In this document: positions 1-7,427 of the stretch, piece by piece
How the letters are laid out: each line of letters starts with the position of its first letter
How positions within the stretch are numbered: position 1 is the first letter of the stretch
IMG/VR virus record: IMGVR_UViG_3300049793_000366
Span: 1-64,000 of that record
From: a virus
Strand: one strand, 5' to 3'
Length of the DNA: 64,000 nucleotides
Made by a program: the position numbers and the translations under genes
The notes under the pieces: model-generated
Databases searched by the model: none
Seen by the model: the letters and a program-made list of their open reading frames with translations, nothing else
What the model was told of the DNA's origin: nothing

Positions 1-417
1 CTATTTGTTTTCTTTTTCTATCTGTAAAAGCCATTTCAAATCTTCTTTTACTTGTTTAGGGAACCATTTTACTAAATAATCTATATCTTCTAAACGCAGA
101 CCATAGTATCTAAGTAGCATCATTTTTTCCTTCTCACTAAATCCATCATCTTCGCTTTCTGTTGGTTTGTTTGTAGCTTTAGACCAGATCCATTTTGGAT
201 AAGGTTTATTATATAAAAAATAATACCAACAATCGAATGCTAATGATTTATCTATTTTCTTATGATTTAACTCACTCGCAAACTCAGGAAAACCTTTGGA
301 TAAATATCGATTAATTATGAAGAAGTATTTCTCTTTAAGAGCATCGCTTAAATCTGGAAATTTATTCTTATCCTTAATCAAGACGTTACAAACGTCAAAT
401 AATGTATCATTTATCAT
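1..417 (-). CDS. Clamp loader small subunit (T4 gp62-like)
   Basis: Predicted small subunit of the sliding-clamp loader, which with the AAA+ subunit (T4 gp44) loads the polymerase clamp. The 138-residue length and the order of motifs fit the phage gp62/clamp loader A family as I remember it: FFIINRYLS at 32-40, an aromatic stretch ending KWIWSK at 75-80, and LRYYG at 102-106 before a charged C-terminal helix. No promoter is clear upstream; the ATG lies 29 bases from the stop of the gene at 447-971, so the two probably share a transcript. The gp44 and gp45 partners are not in the window. Identification rests on motif resemblance without an alignment. Confidence 0.6.
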   Translation of the reverse strand: MINDTLFDVCNVLIKDKNKFPDLSDALKEKYFFIINRYLSKGFPEFASELNHKKIDKSLAFDCWYYFLYNKPYPKWIWSKATNKPTESEDDGFSEKEKMMLLRYYGLRLEDIDYLVKWFPKQVKEDLKWLLQIEKENK

Positions 418-446
418 AACATTTTATTTTTTAATTTGTAAAAGTT

Positions 447-971
447 TTAACAGATTAACGAGTTTATACGCATATCTCTATATTCAGACATATCCAATAG
501 CTTAACAAAGTCTTCTGGGAATGCTGATATTATTTGAGCGCGAGTTAGTTCACCTGAGTATTTACCTGGTGTTTCATTCGCAGTAACATATTCACCATTG
601 TCTAATTTATATTCAAATCGATGACTTAATGCGTTGTAATAATACGGACTGTGTTCTACTTTAGAACGTATTGCGGGTAATTTATTAATCTCAGTGAGTA
701 TTTTGACCAAATTTTGACCAAGTTCCTTATGATTATGTGGATTTGGGTTTGATGAGCCATAACCATATGACATACCAGAAGTCATACTGGACATAGTAGG
801 ATTATGTATATTTTGTTGATTCGCCAAAGTCTCATAATATTCACAGTAACAAGCAAGTAGCTCTACTACTGTATTATTCTCTACACCTAATTGTGAACTT
901 AAAACTGGCTTCCACCTTTTAACGTGTTTAGCACAATCCTTTAAAATTAAATCCAATTGATTTTTTGTCAT
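447..971 (-). CDS. Hypothetical protein with Gly/Ser-rich linker
   Basis: A 174-residue protein I do not recognise. A helical N-terminal half (about residues 1-55, with several Cys and Tyr) is joined by a low-complexity Ser/Met/Gly/Asn/His linker (about 58-82) to a second helical domain. No catalytic motif is visible. It lies directly upstream of the clamp-loader-like gene on the same strand, so a role in replication is possible by context only. The opposite-strand RNA ligase starts 44 bases away, making this a divergent gene pair. Confidence 0.7.
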   Translation of the reverse strand: MTKNQLDLILKDCAKHVKRWKPVLSSQLGVENNTVVELLACYCEYYETLANQQNIHNPTMSSMTSGMSYGYGSSNPNPHNHKELGQNLVKILTEINKLPAIRSKVEHSPYYYNALSHRFEYKLDNGEYVTANETPGKYSGELTRAQIISAFPEDFVKLLDMSEYRDMRINSLIC

Positions 972-1015
972 ATCAACATTTTTTTGTATTTTTATACAAA
1001 ATTTAATAAAAGTTT

Positions 1016-1675
1016 ATGAAACAGTACCCATCCATACCTTATTGGTCATCCGATTTACTCGGTGAGTCTTGTATTGCATTTGATAAGCTGGATGGATCTA
1101 ACATTCGCTGTGAATGGAGCAGAAAGCGTGGTTGGTATAAATTTGGCACCAGAACACAAATGATTGATGAACGAAATGAAAACTTCGGTGATGCTATACC
1201 ATTATTTCTTGATAAGTATGGTGATGATTTGGGTAGAGTTTTTCATGACAGACAATATAAATCAAAACCTAATTATGTCGCTTTCTTCGAATACTTAGGA
1301 CCTAATTCATTTGCTGGCCAGCATTCAATAACTGATAAAAAAGATGTTGTTCTTCTCGACATATCAGAATATAAACGTGGTTTAATACCACCAAAAGAAT
1401 TTGTTCAAAACTTCGGACATCTACATATTCCGAATATAATCTATCAGGGATATCTAAATCAACAATTTATCGATGATATTAAAAATGGGCAATACCCAGT
1501 AGATGAAGGTGTTATGTGCAAAGGTACTCGAAAAACCAAGGGTAGTGAGCTTATTTGGATTGCTAAAGTCAAAACAAAATCTTGGGTAGATAAAGTAAAA
1601 GCCAAGTATGGCGCAGAATGGACAAGGAAAGAACTTAATGGTGATAAAAATCTCATAGATTATTTTAATATATAA
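1016..1675 (+). CDS. RNA ligase (nucleotidyltransferase family)
   Basis: ATP-dependent RNA ligase of the covalent nucleotidyltransferase superfamily, which seals RNA nicks through a lysyl-AMP intermediate. Motif I is KLDGSN at residues 24-29 with Lys24 as the expected adenylated residue. A motif III-like FFEYLG follows at 90-95, motif IV DEGVM at 163-167 and motif V WIAKVK at 181-186. At 219 residues it is essentially the adenylyltransferase domain alone, closer to compact Rnl2-like ligases than to T4 Rnl1. It may act with the RlaP-like nucleotidyltransferase at 19206-20408 in repair of tRNA cut by host anticodon nucleases; that link is inference. Confidence 0.85.
   Translation: MKQYPSIPYWSSDLLGESCIAFDKLDGSNIRCEWSRKRGWYKFGTRTQMIDERNENFGDAIPLFLDKYGDDLGRVFHDRQYKSKPNYVAFFEYLGPNSFAGQHSITDKKDVVLLDISEYKRGLIPPKEFVQNFGHLHIPNIIYQGYLNQQFIDDIKNGQYPVDEGVMCKGTRKTKGSELIWIAKVKTKSWVDKVKAKYGAEWTRKELNGDKNLIDYFNI
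1665..1674 (+). promoter_or_regulatory. Late-type promoter motif TTAATATATA
   Basis: The 10-base motif ends 4 bases before the GTG of the next gene and overlaps the stop of the RNA ligase. The 4-base spacing recurs at many genes in this window and supports the GTG start. Confidence 0.5.
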
Positions 1676-1678
1676 TTT

Positions 1679-2035
1679 GTGATTCTGTTTAAGTGGTTAA
1701 ATGAGCAATATATACAACTTAGCTCTTATTTGCGTACTATACAAAAAGCCAAAACCAGTAGAATAGAAGTTGAAAGTGATGTCAAAGGTATCATTGATTT
1801 CTTTCACTACAATGGTGTATATAGCATAAGAGACTACCATGAGTTGAATGATTTAGAAAAATCATTCATAAAATCGATGCTTCGTACCAGAAGCAGACAG
1901 CATCAAATCGAAGTCGAGTTTCATTTAGAATTAGAACTTGCCAATAAGCAACAGTTGAAGCGTATGTTAAAAATGTACGAAGAAGAAGAGAATTATGAAA
2001 AGTGTTCTGTGATTAAGAAGAAGATTGATTCGTAA
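1679..2035 (+). CDS. Small charged helical protein, GTG start
   Basis: A 118-residue, highly charged, mainly helical protein of unknown function. Its C-terminus (EEEENYEKCSVIKKKID) resembles the UVR-type helical hairpin (a repeat of the form Y-x-x-A-A-x-x-R-D-x-I), here with Cys in place of Ala. A similar EEYEKCSALLKEK motif sits in the protein at 18961-19203. The GTG start is chosen because the TTAATATATA motif lies exactly 4 bases upstream, as at many ATG starts here. The last 23 bases overlap the end of the convergent gene at 2013-2480. Confidence 0.65.
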   Translation: MILFKWLNEQYIQLSSYLRTIQKAKTSRIEVESDVKGIIDFFHYNGVYSIRDYHELNDLEKSFIKSMLRTRSRQHQIEVEFHLELELANKQQLKRMLKMYEEEENYEKCSVIKKKIDS

Positions 2036-2480
2036 CATACTTTATGTTATAGAATATTTGAATTGGACATTTGTATTTCTTAAAATCTTTAAATTGAAGC
2101 ATATCAAAGTCAACACAATGATAGGGACCGAAATCATCTTCTCCTTTTAAATCTTGTTCATCGCAAAATTTGAAATCATATTTTAATGTAAACCTTACAA
2201 ACTCCTTTAATAAATAATCTCTTATAAAGAGTTTAGCCTCTTCGTAACTGGAATTATTATACATCGCTGTAATAGTTTCAATATCTGAATCATTCGGAAC
2301 AATTTCAGCACTTATTGTAAATACGTTACTTGGTTCATCAACTACATCGTAGTATACCTCTAATTCATTAACTTCATACGAACACTCTTCGAAATATAGA
2401 GATACCCATTCTTTAACTTTCTGTGTTGATAGAAATTCAGAATTCTCCGTAAGAAGCTTAAATGACTTTAAATATTTCAT
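2013..2480 (-). CDS. Unknown protein with capsid-targeting-like N-terminus
   Basis: A 155-residue protein whose first residues, MKYLKSFKLLTE, match the N-terminal pattern shared by many proteins in this window. LLTE followed by Asn-Ser resembles a T4 gp21-type cleavage site (hydrophobic-x-Glu). The rest is acidic and alternates helices and strands with no recognised motif. The start is firm: the minus-strand motif TTAATATATA lies 4 bases upstream. I infer a head-packaged protein; function unknown. Confidence 0.75.
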   Translation of the reverse strand: MKYLKSFKLLTENSEFLSTQKVKEWVSLYFEECSYEVNELEVYYDVVDEPSNVFTISAEIVPNDSDIETITAMYNNSSYEEAKLFIRDYLLKEFVRFTLKYDFKFCDEQDLKGEDDFGPYHCVDFDMLQFKDFKKYKCPIQIFYNIKYVTNQSSS

Positions 2481-2484
2481 AAAT

Positions 2485-2494
2485 TATATATTAA
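2485..2494 (-). promoter_or_regulatory. Late-type promoter motif TTAATATATA
   Basis: Minus-strand copy ending 4 bases before the ATG at 2480. If it works like the T4 late promoter, the transcript would start at or next to the start codon. Confidence 0.6.
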
Positions 2495-2516
2495 AAATAA
2501 CCATACAAGATTTGGA

Positions 2517-2528
2517 TTATAATATATA
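2517..2528 (+). promoter_or_regulatory. Late-type promoter motif variant TTATAATATATA
   Basis: Four bases (CCTT) separate the motif from the ATG at 2533, which decides the start of the methyltransferase in favour of that ATG over the upstream in-frame TTG at 2512. Confidence 0.5.
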
Positions 2529-2532
2529 CCTT

Positions 2533-3252
2533 ATGATTGAATTGAATAAGGTTTACCACGACGATTGTATAAATATTCTAAAGCAAATCAGCGATAAGTC
2601 AGTAGACTTAATACTTACAGACCCTCCGTATATAATTTCACGCAAGAGCAATTTCATTCACGCAACTGAGAATATAGATCCAGTAGTGGTTGGTAAGTTC
2701 TACAAACATTCAATCGATTTTGGTGATTGGGATAAAGAACAACTTAACATTGATGAATTGTTTGCCGAATTCAGTAGAATATTAAGACCCGGTGGAACAG
2801 TGATATGGTTCTATGATGCTTGGAAGATTGGTGAGATAAAGGATATAGCGGAAGGCTTAGACTTTAAGCAACCAAGAATATGTCAATGGGTTAAGAATAA
2901 TCCAGTACCAGTAAACTCTAAACACAATTACCTATCAAATGCTATTGAGTTCTTTGTAACATTTGTAAAGAGAGGTAAGCCAACATTTAATTCGCAATAT
3001 GATAATGGAATTTATAATTACCCAATCTATCACGCGAAAGATAGATTTCACCCAACTCAAAAGCCAATAGAATTATTTAAGGAATTGATTATAAAGCATA
3101 GTGATGAAAATATGATTGTACTTGATCCATTTGCGGGTTCTTCCACGACAGCCATTGCGGCTATGGAAACAAACAGACGATGGATTATGATTGAAAAAAA
3201 TATTGAATATTATGAGAAATCCATCGAAAGACTTAAGCTCGTATATCAGTAG
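2533..3252 (+). CDS. DNA methyltransferase, N4/N6 beta class
   Basis: S-adenosylmethionine-dependent DNA amino-methyltransferase of 239 residues. The catalytic motif IV DPPY (30-33) precedes the cofactor-binding motif I DPFAGSS (198-204), the permuted order of the beta class, and HPTQKP (173-178) is the conserved lead-in to the second half. No target-recognition insertion of normal size is evident, so specificity cannot be read. It is one of three DNA methyltransferases in the window and has no restriction partner, which fits a phage gene that modifies its own DNA or blocks host restriction. The 4-base spacing from a late-type motif supports this ATG. Confidence 0.88.
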   Translation: MIELNKVYHDDCINILKQISDKSVDLILTDPPYIISRKSNFIHATENIDPVVVGKFYKHSIDFGDWDKEQLNIDELFAEFSRILRPGGTVIWFYDAWKIGEIKDIAEGLDFKQPRICQWVKNNPVPVNSKHNYLSNAIEFFVTFVKRGKPTFNSQYDNGIYNYPIYHAKDRFHPTQKPIELFKELIIKHSDENMIVLDPFAGSSTTAIAAMETNRRWIMIEKNIEYYEKSIERLKLVYQ

Positions 3253-3412
3253 TATCGTAGATACAATAACAAAGGATGACCCTGTAAGAAAAAGGTGGTT
3301 TCCGGAATATCTCAAGATGAAGTATGTGGATAGATTATCTGCTGAAACATTAGAGGGATTCTGTTTCAGAATGGAGAGAGACAGAAAAATAGATTACATT
3401 ATTAATATATAA
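3212..3412 (+). CDS. Small hypothetical protein overlapping the methyltransferase
   Basis: A 66-residue reading frame that starts inside the 3' end of the methyltransferase (41-base overlap) and continues to just before the next gene. The part beyond the overlap, with PVRKRWFPEYLKMKYVDRL and an acidic/basic C-terminal helix, looks like real protein. The exact start is uncertain; a further upstream ATG in frame lies at 3191. No family recognised. Confidence 0.5.
   Translation: MRNPSKDLSSYISSIVDTITKDDPVRKRWFPEYLKMKYVDRLSAETLEGFCFRMERDRKIDYIINI
3402..3411 (+). promoter_or_regulatory. Late-type promoter motif TTAATATATA
   Basis: Plus-strand copy ending 4 bases before the ATG at 3416; it overlaps the stop codon of the preceding small gene. 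Confidence 0.6.
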
Positions 3413-3415
3413 ATT

Positions 3416-4072
3416 ATGAAACATATTAGAACATTTGAAGAGTTAAACTTCGATACATACTACAATGCTGGTAAGAAGCTAAAAGACGAAGCTAAAGTAC
3501 CGGGCGGTAAAAGCTGGGAAAGAGATAAAACAAACACGCATTATAAAAGAGGTGCTGAAATACATAAATGGGCTTATACTAAAGAGTATAAAGATTTAGG
3601 TATTTTGGATGTTTATAGCAACAAAGGTGGTGGTAAAGCTGAGGCTATGATATCATCTTTACATATAGACCCTCTTAGTTTTTTTGAGAGTTTTATAGCT
3701 GAGGATGACCGTCCAGAGACAGGGTATATCACTATGTTTACTCAGGTATATAATATGAGTAGTGATGACGTTGAAGATTTATATTTTATAAACCTTCCAC
3801 TTAGATGGACTAACGATAAATTTCATGTAGATGGTGAACCAAACATAGACACAGATATGATAACATTGAAAGATAGACAATCAGCTATGAAGTTACGTAA
3901 GGCATTGAGTCTTGGGAATTGGATATCTGAGTTATCAAGCGATCCTAAGCTTGATAACTACGATGAGGATCTTGATATTAAGCACCAGTTTATGTTATAC
4001 TCTACACCAGATGAGTATGAAAAAATGATTAATGCATTCAAGAATATATCAGTAAATAAACTATATAAATAA
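3416..4072 (+). CDS. Unknown protein with capsid-targeting-like N-terminus
   Basis: A 218-residue protein beginning MKHIRTFEELNF, the shared capsid-targeting-like pattern. The body has a basic Gly/Lys-rich stretch (about 27-48), a GGGK segment near residue 72, and an acidic C-terminal half rich in Asp, Tyr and aromatic residues. No catalytic motif is recognised. Two bases separate it from the next gene, so the pair is co-transcribed. Confidence 0.75.
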   Translation: MKHIRTFEELNFDTYYNAGKKLKDEAKVPGGKSWERDKTNTHYKRGAEIHKWAYTKEYKDLGILDVYSNKGGGKAEAMISSLHIDPLSFFESFIAEDDRPETGYITMFTQVYNMSSDDVEDLYFINLPLRWTNDKFHVDGEPNIDTDMITLKDRQSAMKLRKALSLGNWISELSSDPKLDNYDEDLDIKHQFMLYSTPDEYEKMINAFKNISVNKLYK

Positions 4073-4074
4073 AT

Positions 4075-4362
4075 ATGAACTTTAGAAAAAGAACGAAAGA
4101 GGAAGTTGACTACGCAGTTGACGTTAAAAAAGATTTTACCGGAGGTTATGAATTCATGCCTTGGTTATTATGGATGAGACCTATGTACGTAGTTGGTATG
4201 TTTGGTAACCTAGCATTTGGTATAGCTGGGTGGAAAATAGGAATTGTTGAACAGGATCCTATCGGTTTTGCTGTTGGTGGATTTTTCACAGCCGCATCAA
4301 TATTAATATTCTTCTTACTTAGAAGAGATTTCAAAGAAGGAAAGCAAGGAAAAACAAGATAA
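4075..4362 (+). CDS. Small membrane protein with two transmembrane helices
   Basis: A 95-residue protein with a charged N-terminus, two predicted membrane helices (about residues 35-55 and 62-82) and a short basic tail, which suggests an inner-membrane hairpin. Function unknown; it follows a capsid-targeting-like gene and is closed by a strong terminator. Confidence 0.72.
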   Translation: MNFRKRTKEEVDYAVDVKKDFTGGYEFMPWLLWMRPMYVVGMFGNLAFGIAGWKIGIVEQDPIGFAVGGFFTAASILIFFLLRRDFKEGKQGKTR

Positions 4363-4363
4363 T

Positions 4364-4399
4364 AAAAAAAGCACTCAATCGAAATCGAGTGCTTTTTTT
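4364..4399. terminator. Bidirectional intrinsic terminator
   Basis: GCACTC (4371-4376) pairs with GAGTGC (4387-4392), flanked by a run of A on the left and T on the right. It serves both the gene ending at 4362 and the convergent gene ending at 4398. Confidence 0.8.
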
Positions 4400-5165
4400 A
4401 TTTCCAAATACTTCCTAAATCAATCTTATTATTTATCTCCACTACTTTATTATTATTCTTAACTGAATATTTTGAGAAGCCTTTAAAGCGTTCAATTATA
4501 TTATTGATTCTTGCTTTTTCTGAATCATCCATATCATTATTAAATATCTCTATTAAATTATCAATCTCTGAAAAAGTCAACAATTTTTTATTACCCAAGA
4601 AGTACATAAAATTATAATCATATGTATTGTAAATCTGTGAATTTGGTGCCTGTGACTTTTCTATTAAATAGTGAGTCAATGAAGTTTCTATACCAATTGA
4701 TGGAATAGAATATCTATAACCTTCTATTGTAAATTCTTTAGTATCGATATTAAAACTATCTTTTAATAAATCAGTTAAATTGAAGTAATTGAATTTATCA
4801 GGTGTGAAATCTACAAACTCTTGCTTACCAGTTACATCATTATAATACTCAATCTTAATTGTCTTGTTTTGAGAATAAGATACTATTTGTAAGAATATGA
4901 ATACAACATCAATGCTCTTAATATCTTCAAATGTGTATTTTGATGGCATAGTAGTGTATTTCCTAACTATGTTTTTAACCAGACTCAAAACAACAGCTAT
5001 ATCATTGGTATATAGTTTTTCATATTCAAGAATATCCTCAACTGATGCCTTCTTAATCCATAACCTAAAATCAGCATTGTAGAATATACCCTGAGAAGGT
5101 AAGCTCTTTATCACTATTTCCTTTCGTTTCCTTATTCTATCAAGCCAGTCGAATATAACCTTCAT
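4398..5165 (-). CDS. Baseplate-family protein (T4 gp26-like)
   Basis: A 255-residue protein that resembles the T4-type baseplate hub subunit gp26 family. Near the N-terminus LPSQGIFY (22-29) matches the family's Leu-Pro-Ser-x-Gly-x-x-Tyr start. A strand-helix region WIKKASVEDILEYEKL follows, and an IKSIDVVFIFLQIV segment (around 83-96) parallels the hydrophobic core seen in hub proteins. Unlike the better match at 62130-63071 it has no paired cysteines. It may be a paralogue or a diverged hub assembly factor. It stands alone, convergent to the preceding gene. The family call is from remembered patterns. Confidence 0.55.
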   Translation of the reverse strand: MKVIFDWLDRIRKRKEIVIKSLPSQGIFYNADFRLWIKKASVEDILEYEKLYTNDIAVVLSLVKNIVRKYTTMPSKYTFEDIKSIDVVFIFLQIVSYSQNKTIKIEYYNDVTGKQEFVDFTPDKFNYFNLTDLLKDSFNIDTKEFTIEGYRYSIPSIGIETSLTHYLIEKSQAPNSQIYNTYDYNFMYFLGNKKLLTFSEIDNLIEIFNNDMDDSEKARINNIIERFKGFSKYSVKNNNKVVEINNKIDLGSIWK

Positions 5166-5260
5166 TGAGAAATTTTTATTTCTTTATATATCCAAGAAAT
5201 TGCCTTTTGTTCACAGTCAAATTGTAAAAAACCTTAAATTTTAACTTAAACCGCTATAAT

Positions 5261-5292
5261 TTTGCCGATTTAGCATAAAGTTTGTATATTAG
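5261..5292 (+). promoter_or_regulatory. Bacteroidota-type promoter (TTTG-N20-TATATTAG)
   Basis: TTTG at 5261-5264 and TATATTAG at 5285-5292 are separated by 20 bases, with one mismatch to the TAnnTTTG consensus. The ATG at 5298 lies only 5 bases after the second box, so the mRNA is probably nearly leaderless. Confidence 0.65.
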
Positions 5293-5297
5293 CATAT

Positions 5298-5774
5298 ATG
5301 AGTATGAACAGAAATAGGGAATATACTAAGGAATTAGCCCAGCGTATTAAGCTTCACTATGAGCATTCCGACTTCAGTAAAAAGTTTATAGAAACTTTAC
5401 TTGAGGATAGAAAATACTGCACTGATAGAATACTCAAAATAGCCAGCGAAGAGTTTAATCGAACACTTTCACATAAAGATGCAATCACGGTTCTACAATA
5501 TGTTCAATTAAATATACATAGACTTGCGGAAACAAGTGGTGTATATGCTGATAGTAGAACAATCGATGCTGTTATGTTTGGTGAACAAGAAGAAGAGATA
5601 AATTACACAAAATTAAACTTCGTACCATCTGCTAAAATCCTATATGATGAAGGATTTTATACAGAAAGCATGAAGCGTTATGGTAATAGTGGGTATATCG
5701 GTTATAACTTAGATTACATCGGTGTTAAAGTAGACCTAAGTGAAGATATTTTAGATTCAGCTCTTACTTATTAA
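5298..5774 (+). CDS. Hypothetical protein
   Basis: A 158-residue protein of unknown function, mainly helical in the first 90 residues with abundant charged residues, then a Tyr-rich segment (YGNSGYIGYNLDYIG near the C-terminus). It is driven by its own host-type promoter, which suggests early expression. Its last 11 bases overlap the convergent IMPDH-like gene. Confidence 0.72.
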   Translation: MSMNRNREYTKELAQRIKLHYEHSDFSKKFIETLLEDRKYCTDRILKIASEEFNRTLSHKDAITVLQYVQLNIHRLAETSGVYADSRTIDAVMFGEQEEEINYTKLNFVPSAKILYDEGFYTESMKRYGNSGYIGYNLDYIGVKVDLSEDILDSALTY

Positions 5775-6792
5775 ACCTGTTATAGGCTTGTGTAGTAATC
5801 TGAACGAAGTTTGCATTGCCTTTGAACTCTTCAATCGTTCTGAATCCACAATAGCTCATGTTAGATTTTAAATAATCAGTGAAGTTTTCAACCCAAGAGT
5901 TAAGTGAGTATTCTACTCTATTATATTTAGTGATTCCCTCAGCAGTTTTCAAATCGTCTTTCTTCCAAGTCTTTTGAACTTCTTTAGTTGACATTCCTCT
6001 GTAATACTTATAAATATCTTCACCTAAAGAAAAGCGATTTAAAGCGTCTTCTGAGCCAATTTTGATATATTGCTCACCTACTTTAGTATAACTGTCTGAA
6101 ACGCTCTCTAAACACTTATTAAGTATACCACCAATCATAACTGCATCGGCACCTAAGCCAATTGCTTTTATTATATCAGAGAAGTTTCTAAATCCACCAT
6201 CAGCTATAATCTTAGTAGGATTAGTAAACTCTTTACTGATTACACCACATTCGAATATCAGTGATGCCATAGGGTAGTGAATTGCTACATTAGCTGACGT
6301 TGTGCAAGCAGAACCACCACCAATACCACAGCGCACCCAATCAACACCAATTTTACAAAATTCTCTGTATGTTTCTGGGTTAGCGATATTACCAACCATT
6401 AACTCAACATCGTATTCTTTTTTAATTCGAGAAGCTATATCAAATAACTTCTTCATATGCCCATTCGCGATATCAATAAGAACTTTTTTGGGTAATAATT
6501 TACCCGCTTCTACAATTTCGATTATCTCGTCTAAACCATATGCGTAAAATAAATGTGTATTGCTACCTGTGAAGTTGATACCTCTCGGTAGACAAATATT
6601 TATACCCTTTTCATAAAATTGATTAGCATTATCAGAGCCAATAACAGTGTCCATTGGTGCTGTGAAGAGTGGTAACATATTGATACCATTCTCTACTTTA
6701 AGTGTTGGGCTTACTTCTTTGCGACTATCTATATCACTAATTGTTGCCGGAACAATAGTAATATCGTTCCAATCGAATTTAACTTGACTCAT
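5764..6792 (-). CDS. IMP dehydrogenase / GMP reductase family enzyme
   Basis: A 342-residue TIM-barrel purine enzyme acting on IMP, XMP or GMP. The catalytic loop GIGGGSACTT (156-165) places the nucleophilic Cys at 163. The phosphate-binding IADGGFRNFSDI and GADAVMIGGIL strands follow, and YYRGMST matches the conserved YRGMGS flap region. There is no CBS-domain insertion, as in GMP reductases and minimal IMP dehydrogenases, so the direction of the reaction cannot be settled from sequence. In the infected cell it would tune the guanine nucleotide pool for phage DNA synthesis. It lies last in a minus-strand series that begins with the glutamate-synthase-like gene. Confidence 0.88.
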   Translation of the reverse strand: MSQVKFDWNDITIVPATISDIDSRKEVSPTLKVENGINMLPLFTAPMDTVIGSDNANQFYEKGINICLPRGINFTGSNTHLFYAYGLDEIIEIVEAGKLLPKKVLIDIANGHMKKLFDIASRIKKEYDVELMVGNIANPETYREFCKIGVDWVRCGIGGGSACTTSANVAIHYPMASLIFECGVISKEFTNPTKIIADGGFRNFSDIIKAIGLGADAVMIGGILNKCLESVSDSYTKVGEQYIKIGSEDALNRFSLGEDIYKYYRGMSTKEVQKTWKKDDLKTAEGITKYNRVEYSLNSWVENFTDYLKSNMSYCGFRTIEEFKGNANFVQITTQAYNRFNK

Positions 6793-6821
6793 TTATGTTA
6801 TTTCTTTTTAAGAGGATCCTG

Positions 6822-7085
6822 TTATGGATAGATTGTATAATCCTCTTCAATAGTTACTTCTGCGAATTTGTAACCATCATTTTTCTTAGCAACAAAAAAT
6901 AGTTCGACTGTCTTAAGCTTCAATTCATCAGAATCTTTACCTACTAAAAGAACGTTGAATTCTTTCTCCCACTTCTTACCTATATTATAGGCTTCTGACA
7001 ATTTTTCAATAGCCGTTCTTGATGATTTGTGTGAGTCATAATAAAGTCTTACACTTGCTTCGAATGTTCTGTTCTTAATTTCCAT
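6822..7085 (-). CDS. Small hypothetical protein
   Basis: An 87-residue protein with an amphipathic helical region (about 15-45) followed by two strands and an acidic tail. No family recognised. It lies between the small protein at 7117 and the IMPDH-like gene in the same direction. Confidence 0.62.
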   Translation of the reverse strand: MEIKNRTFEASVRLYYDSHKSSRTAIEKLSEAYNIGKKWEKEFNVLLVGKDSDELKLKTVELFFVAKKNDGYKFAEVTIEEDYTIYP

Positions 7086-7116
7086 GTTGGTTATATGAAT
7101 TTAGTAGAGTGAAAGT

Positions 7117-7425
7117 TTAATTAAATAGCCTGTTTATTTGCGTATCTCTGGCTGATTCTGTATCTAAAACATTAAATACGTGAGCATCAAGTTCATAGAA
7201 CATACCAGATTCATAGATTCTGAGCGTACCACGGTCATTTAACACAGATATAGAACTACCATTCAGTTTAATTATTTTGTATATCTTCCCAGGTGTTAAT
7301 GCCGCATTGGCATACGCTCCCCATCTTGGGTTATCAAACCTATAATAAGCATATCGGGATTCACTTGTAACCCTGGCTTGTTTTTTAATTTTAGCTTTAT
7401 CTACTTTTAATCCGTTAAACCACAT
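7117..7425 (-). CDS. Small beta-barrel-like hypothetical protein
   Basis: A 102-residue protein with a basic N-terminus and a beta-rich core, LTPGKIYKIIKLNGSSISVL followed by a second strand pair, which looks like a small SH3-like barrel. The protein at 10407-10709 has a comparable core (GTELYCIKSRG and GKTYRIKG). Function unknown. It starts 2 bases after the stop of the glutamate-synthase-like gene. Confidence 0.65.
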   Translation of the reverse strand: MWFNGLKVDKAKIKKQARVTSESRYAYYRFDNPRWGAYANAALTPGKIYKIIKLNGSSISVLNDRGTLRIYESGMFYELDAHVFNVLDTESARDTQINRLFN

Positions 7426-7427
7426 TT

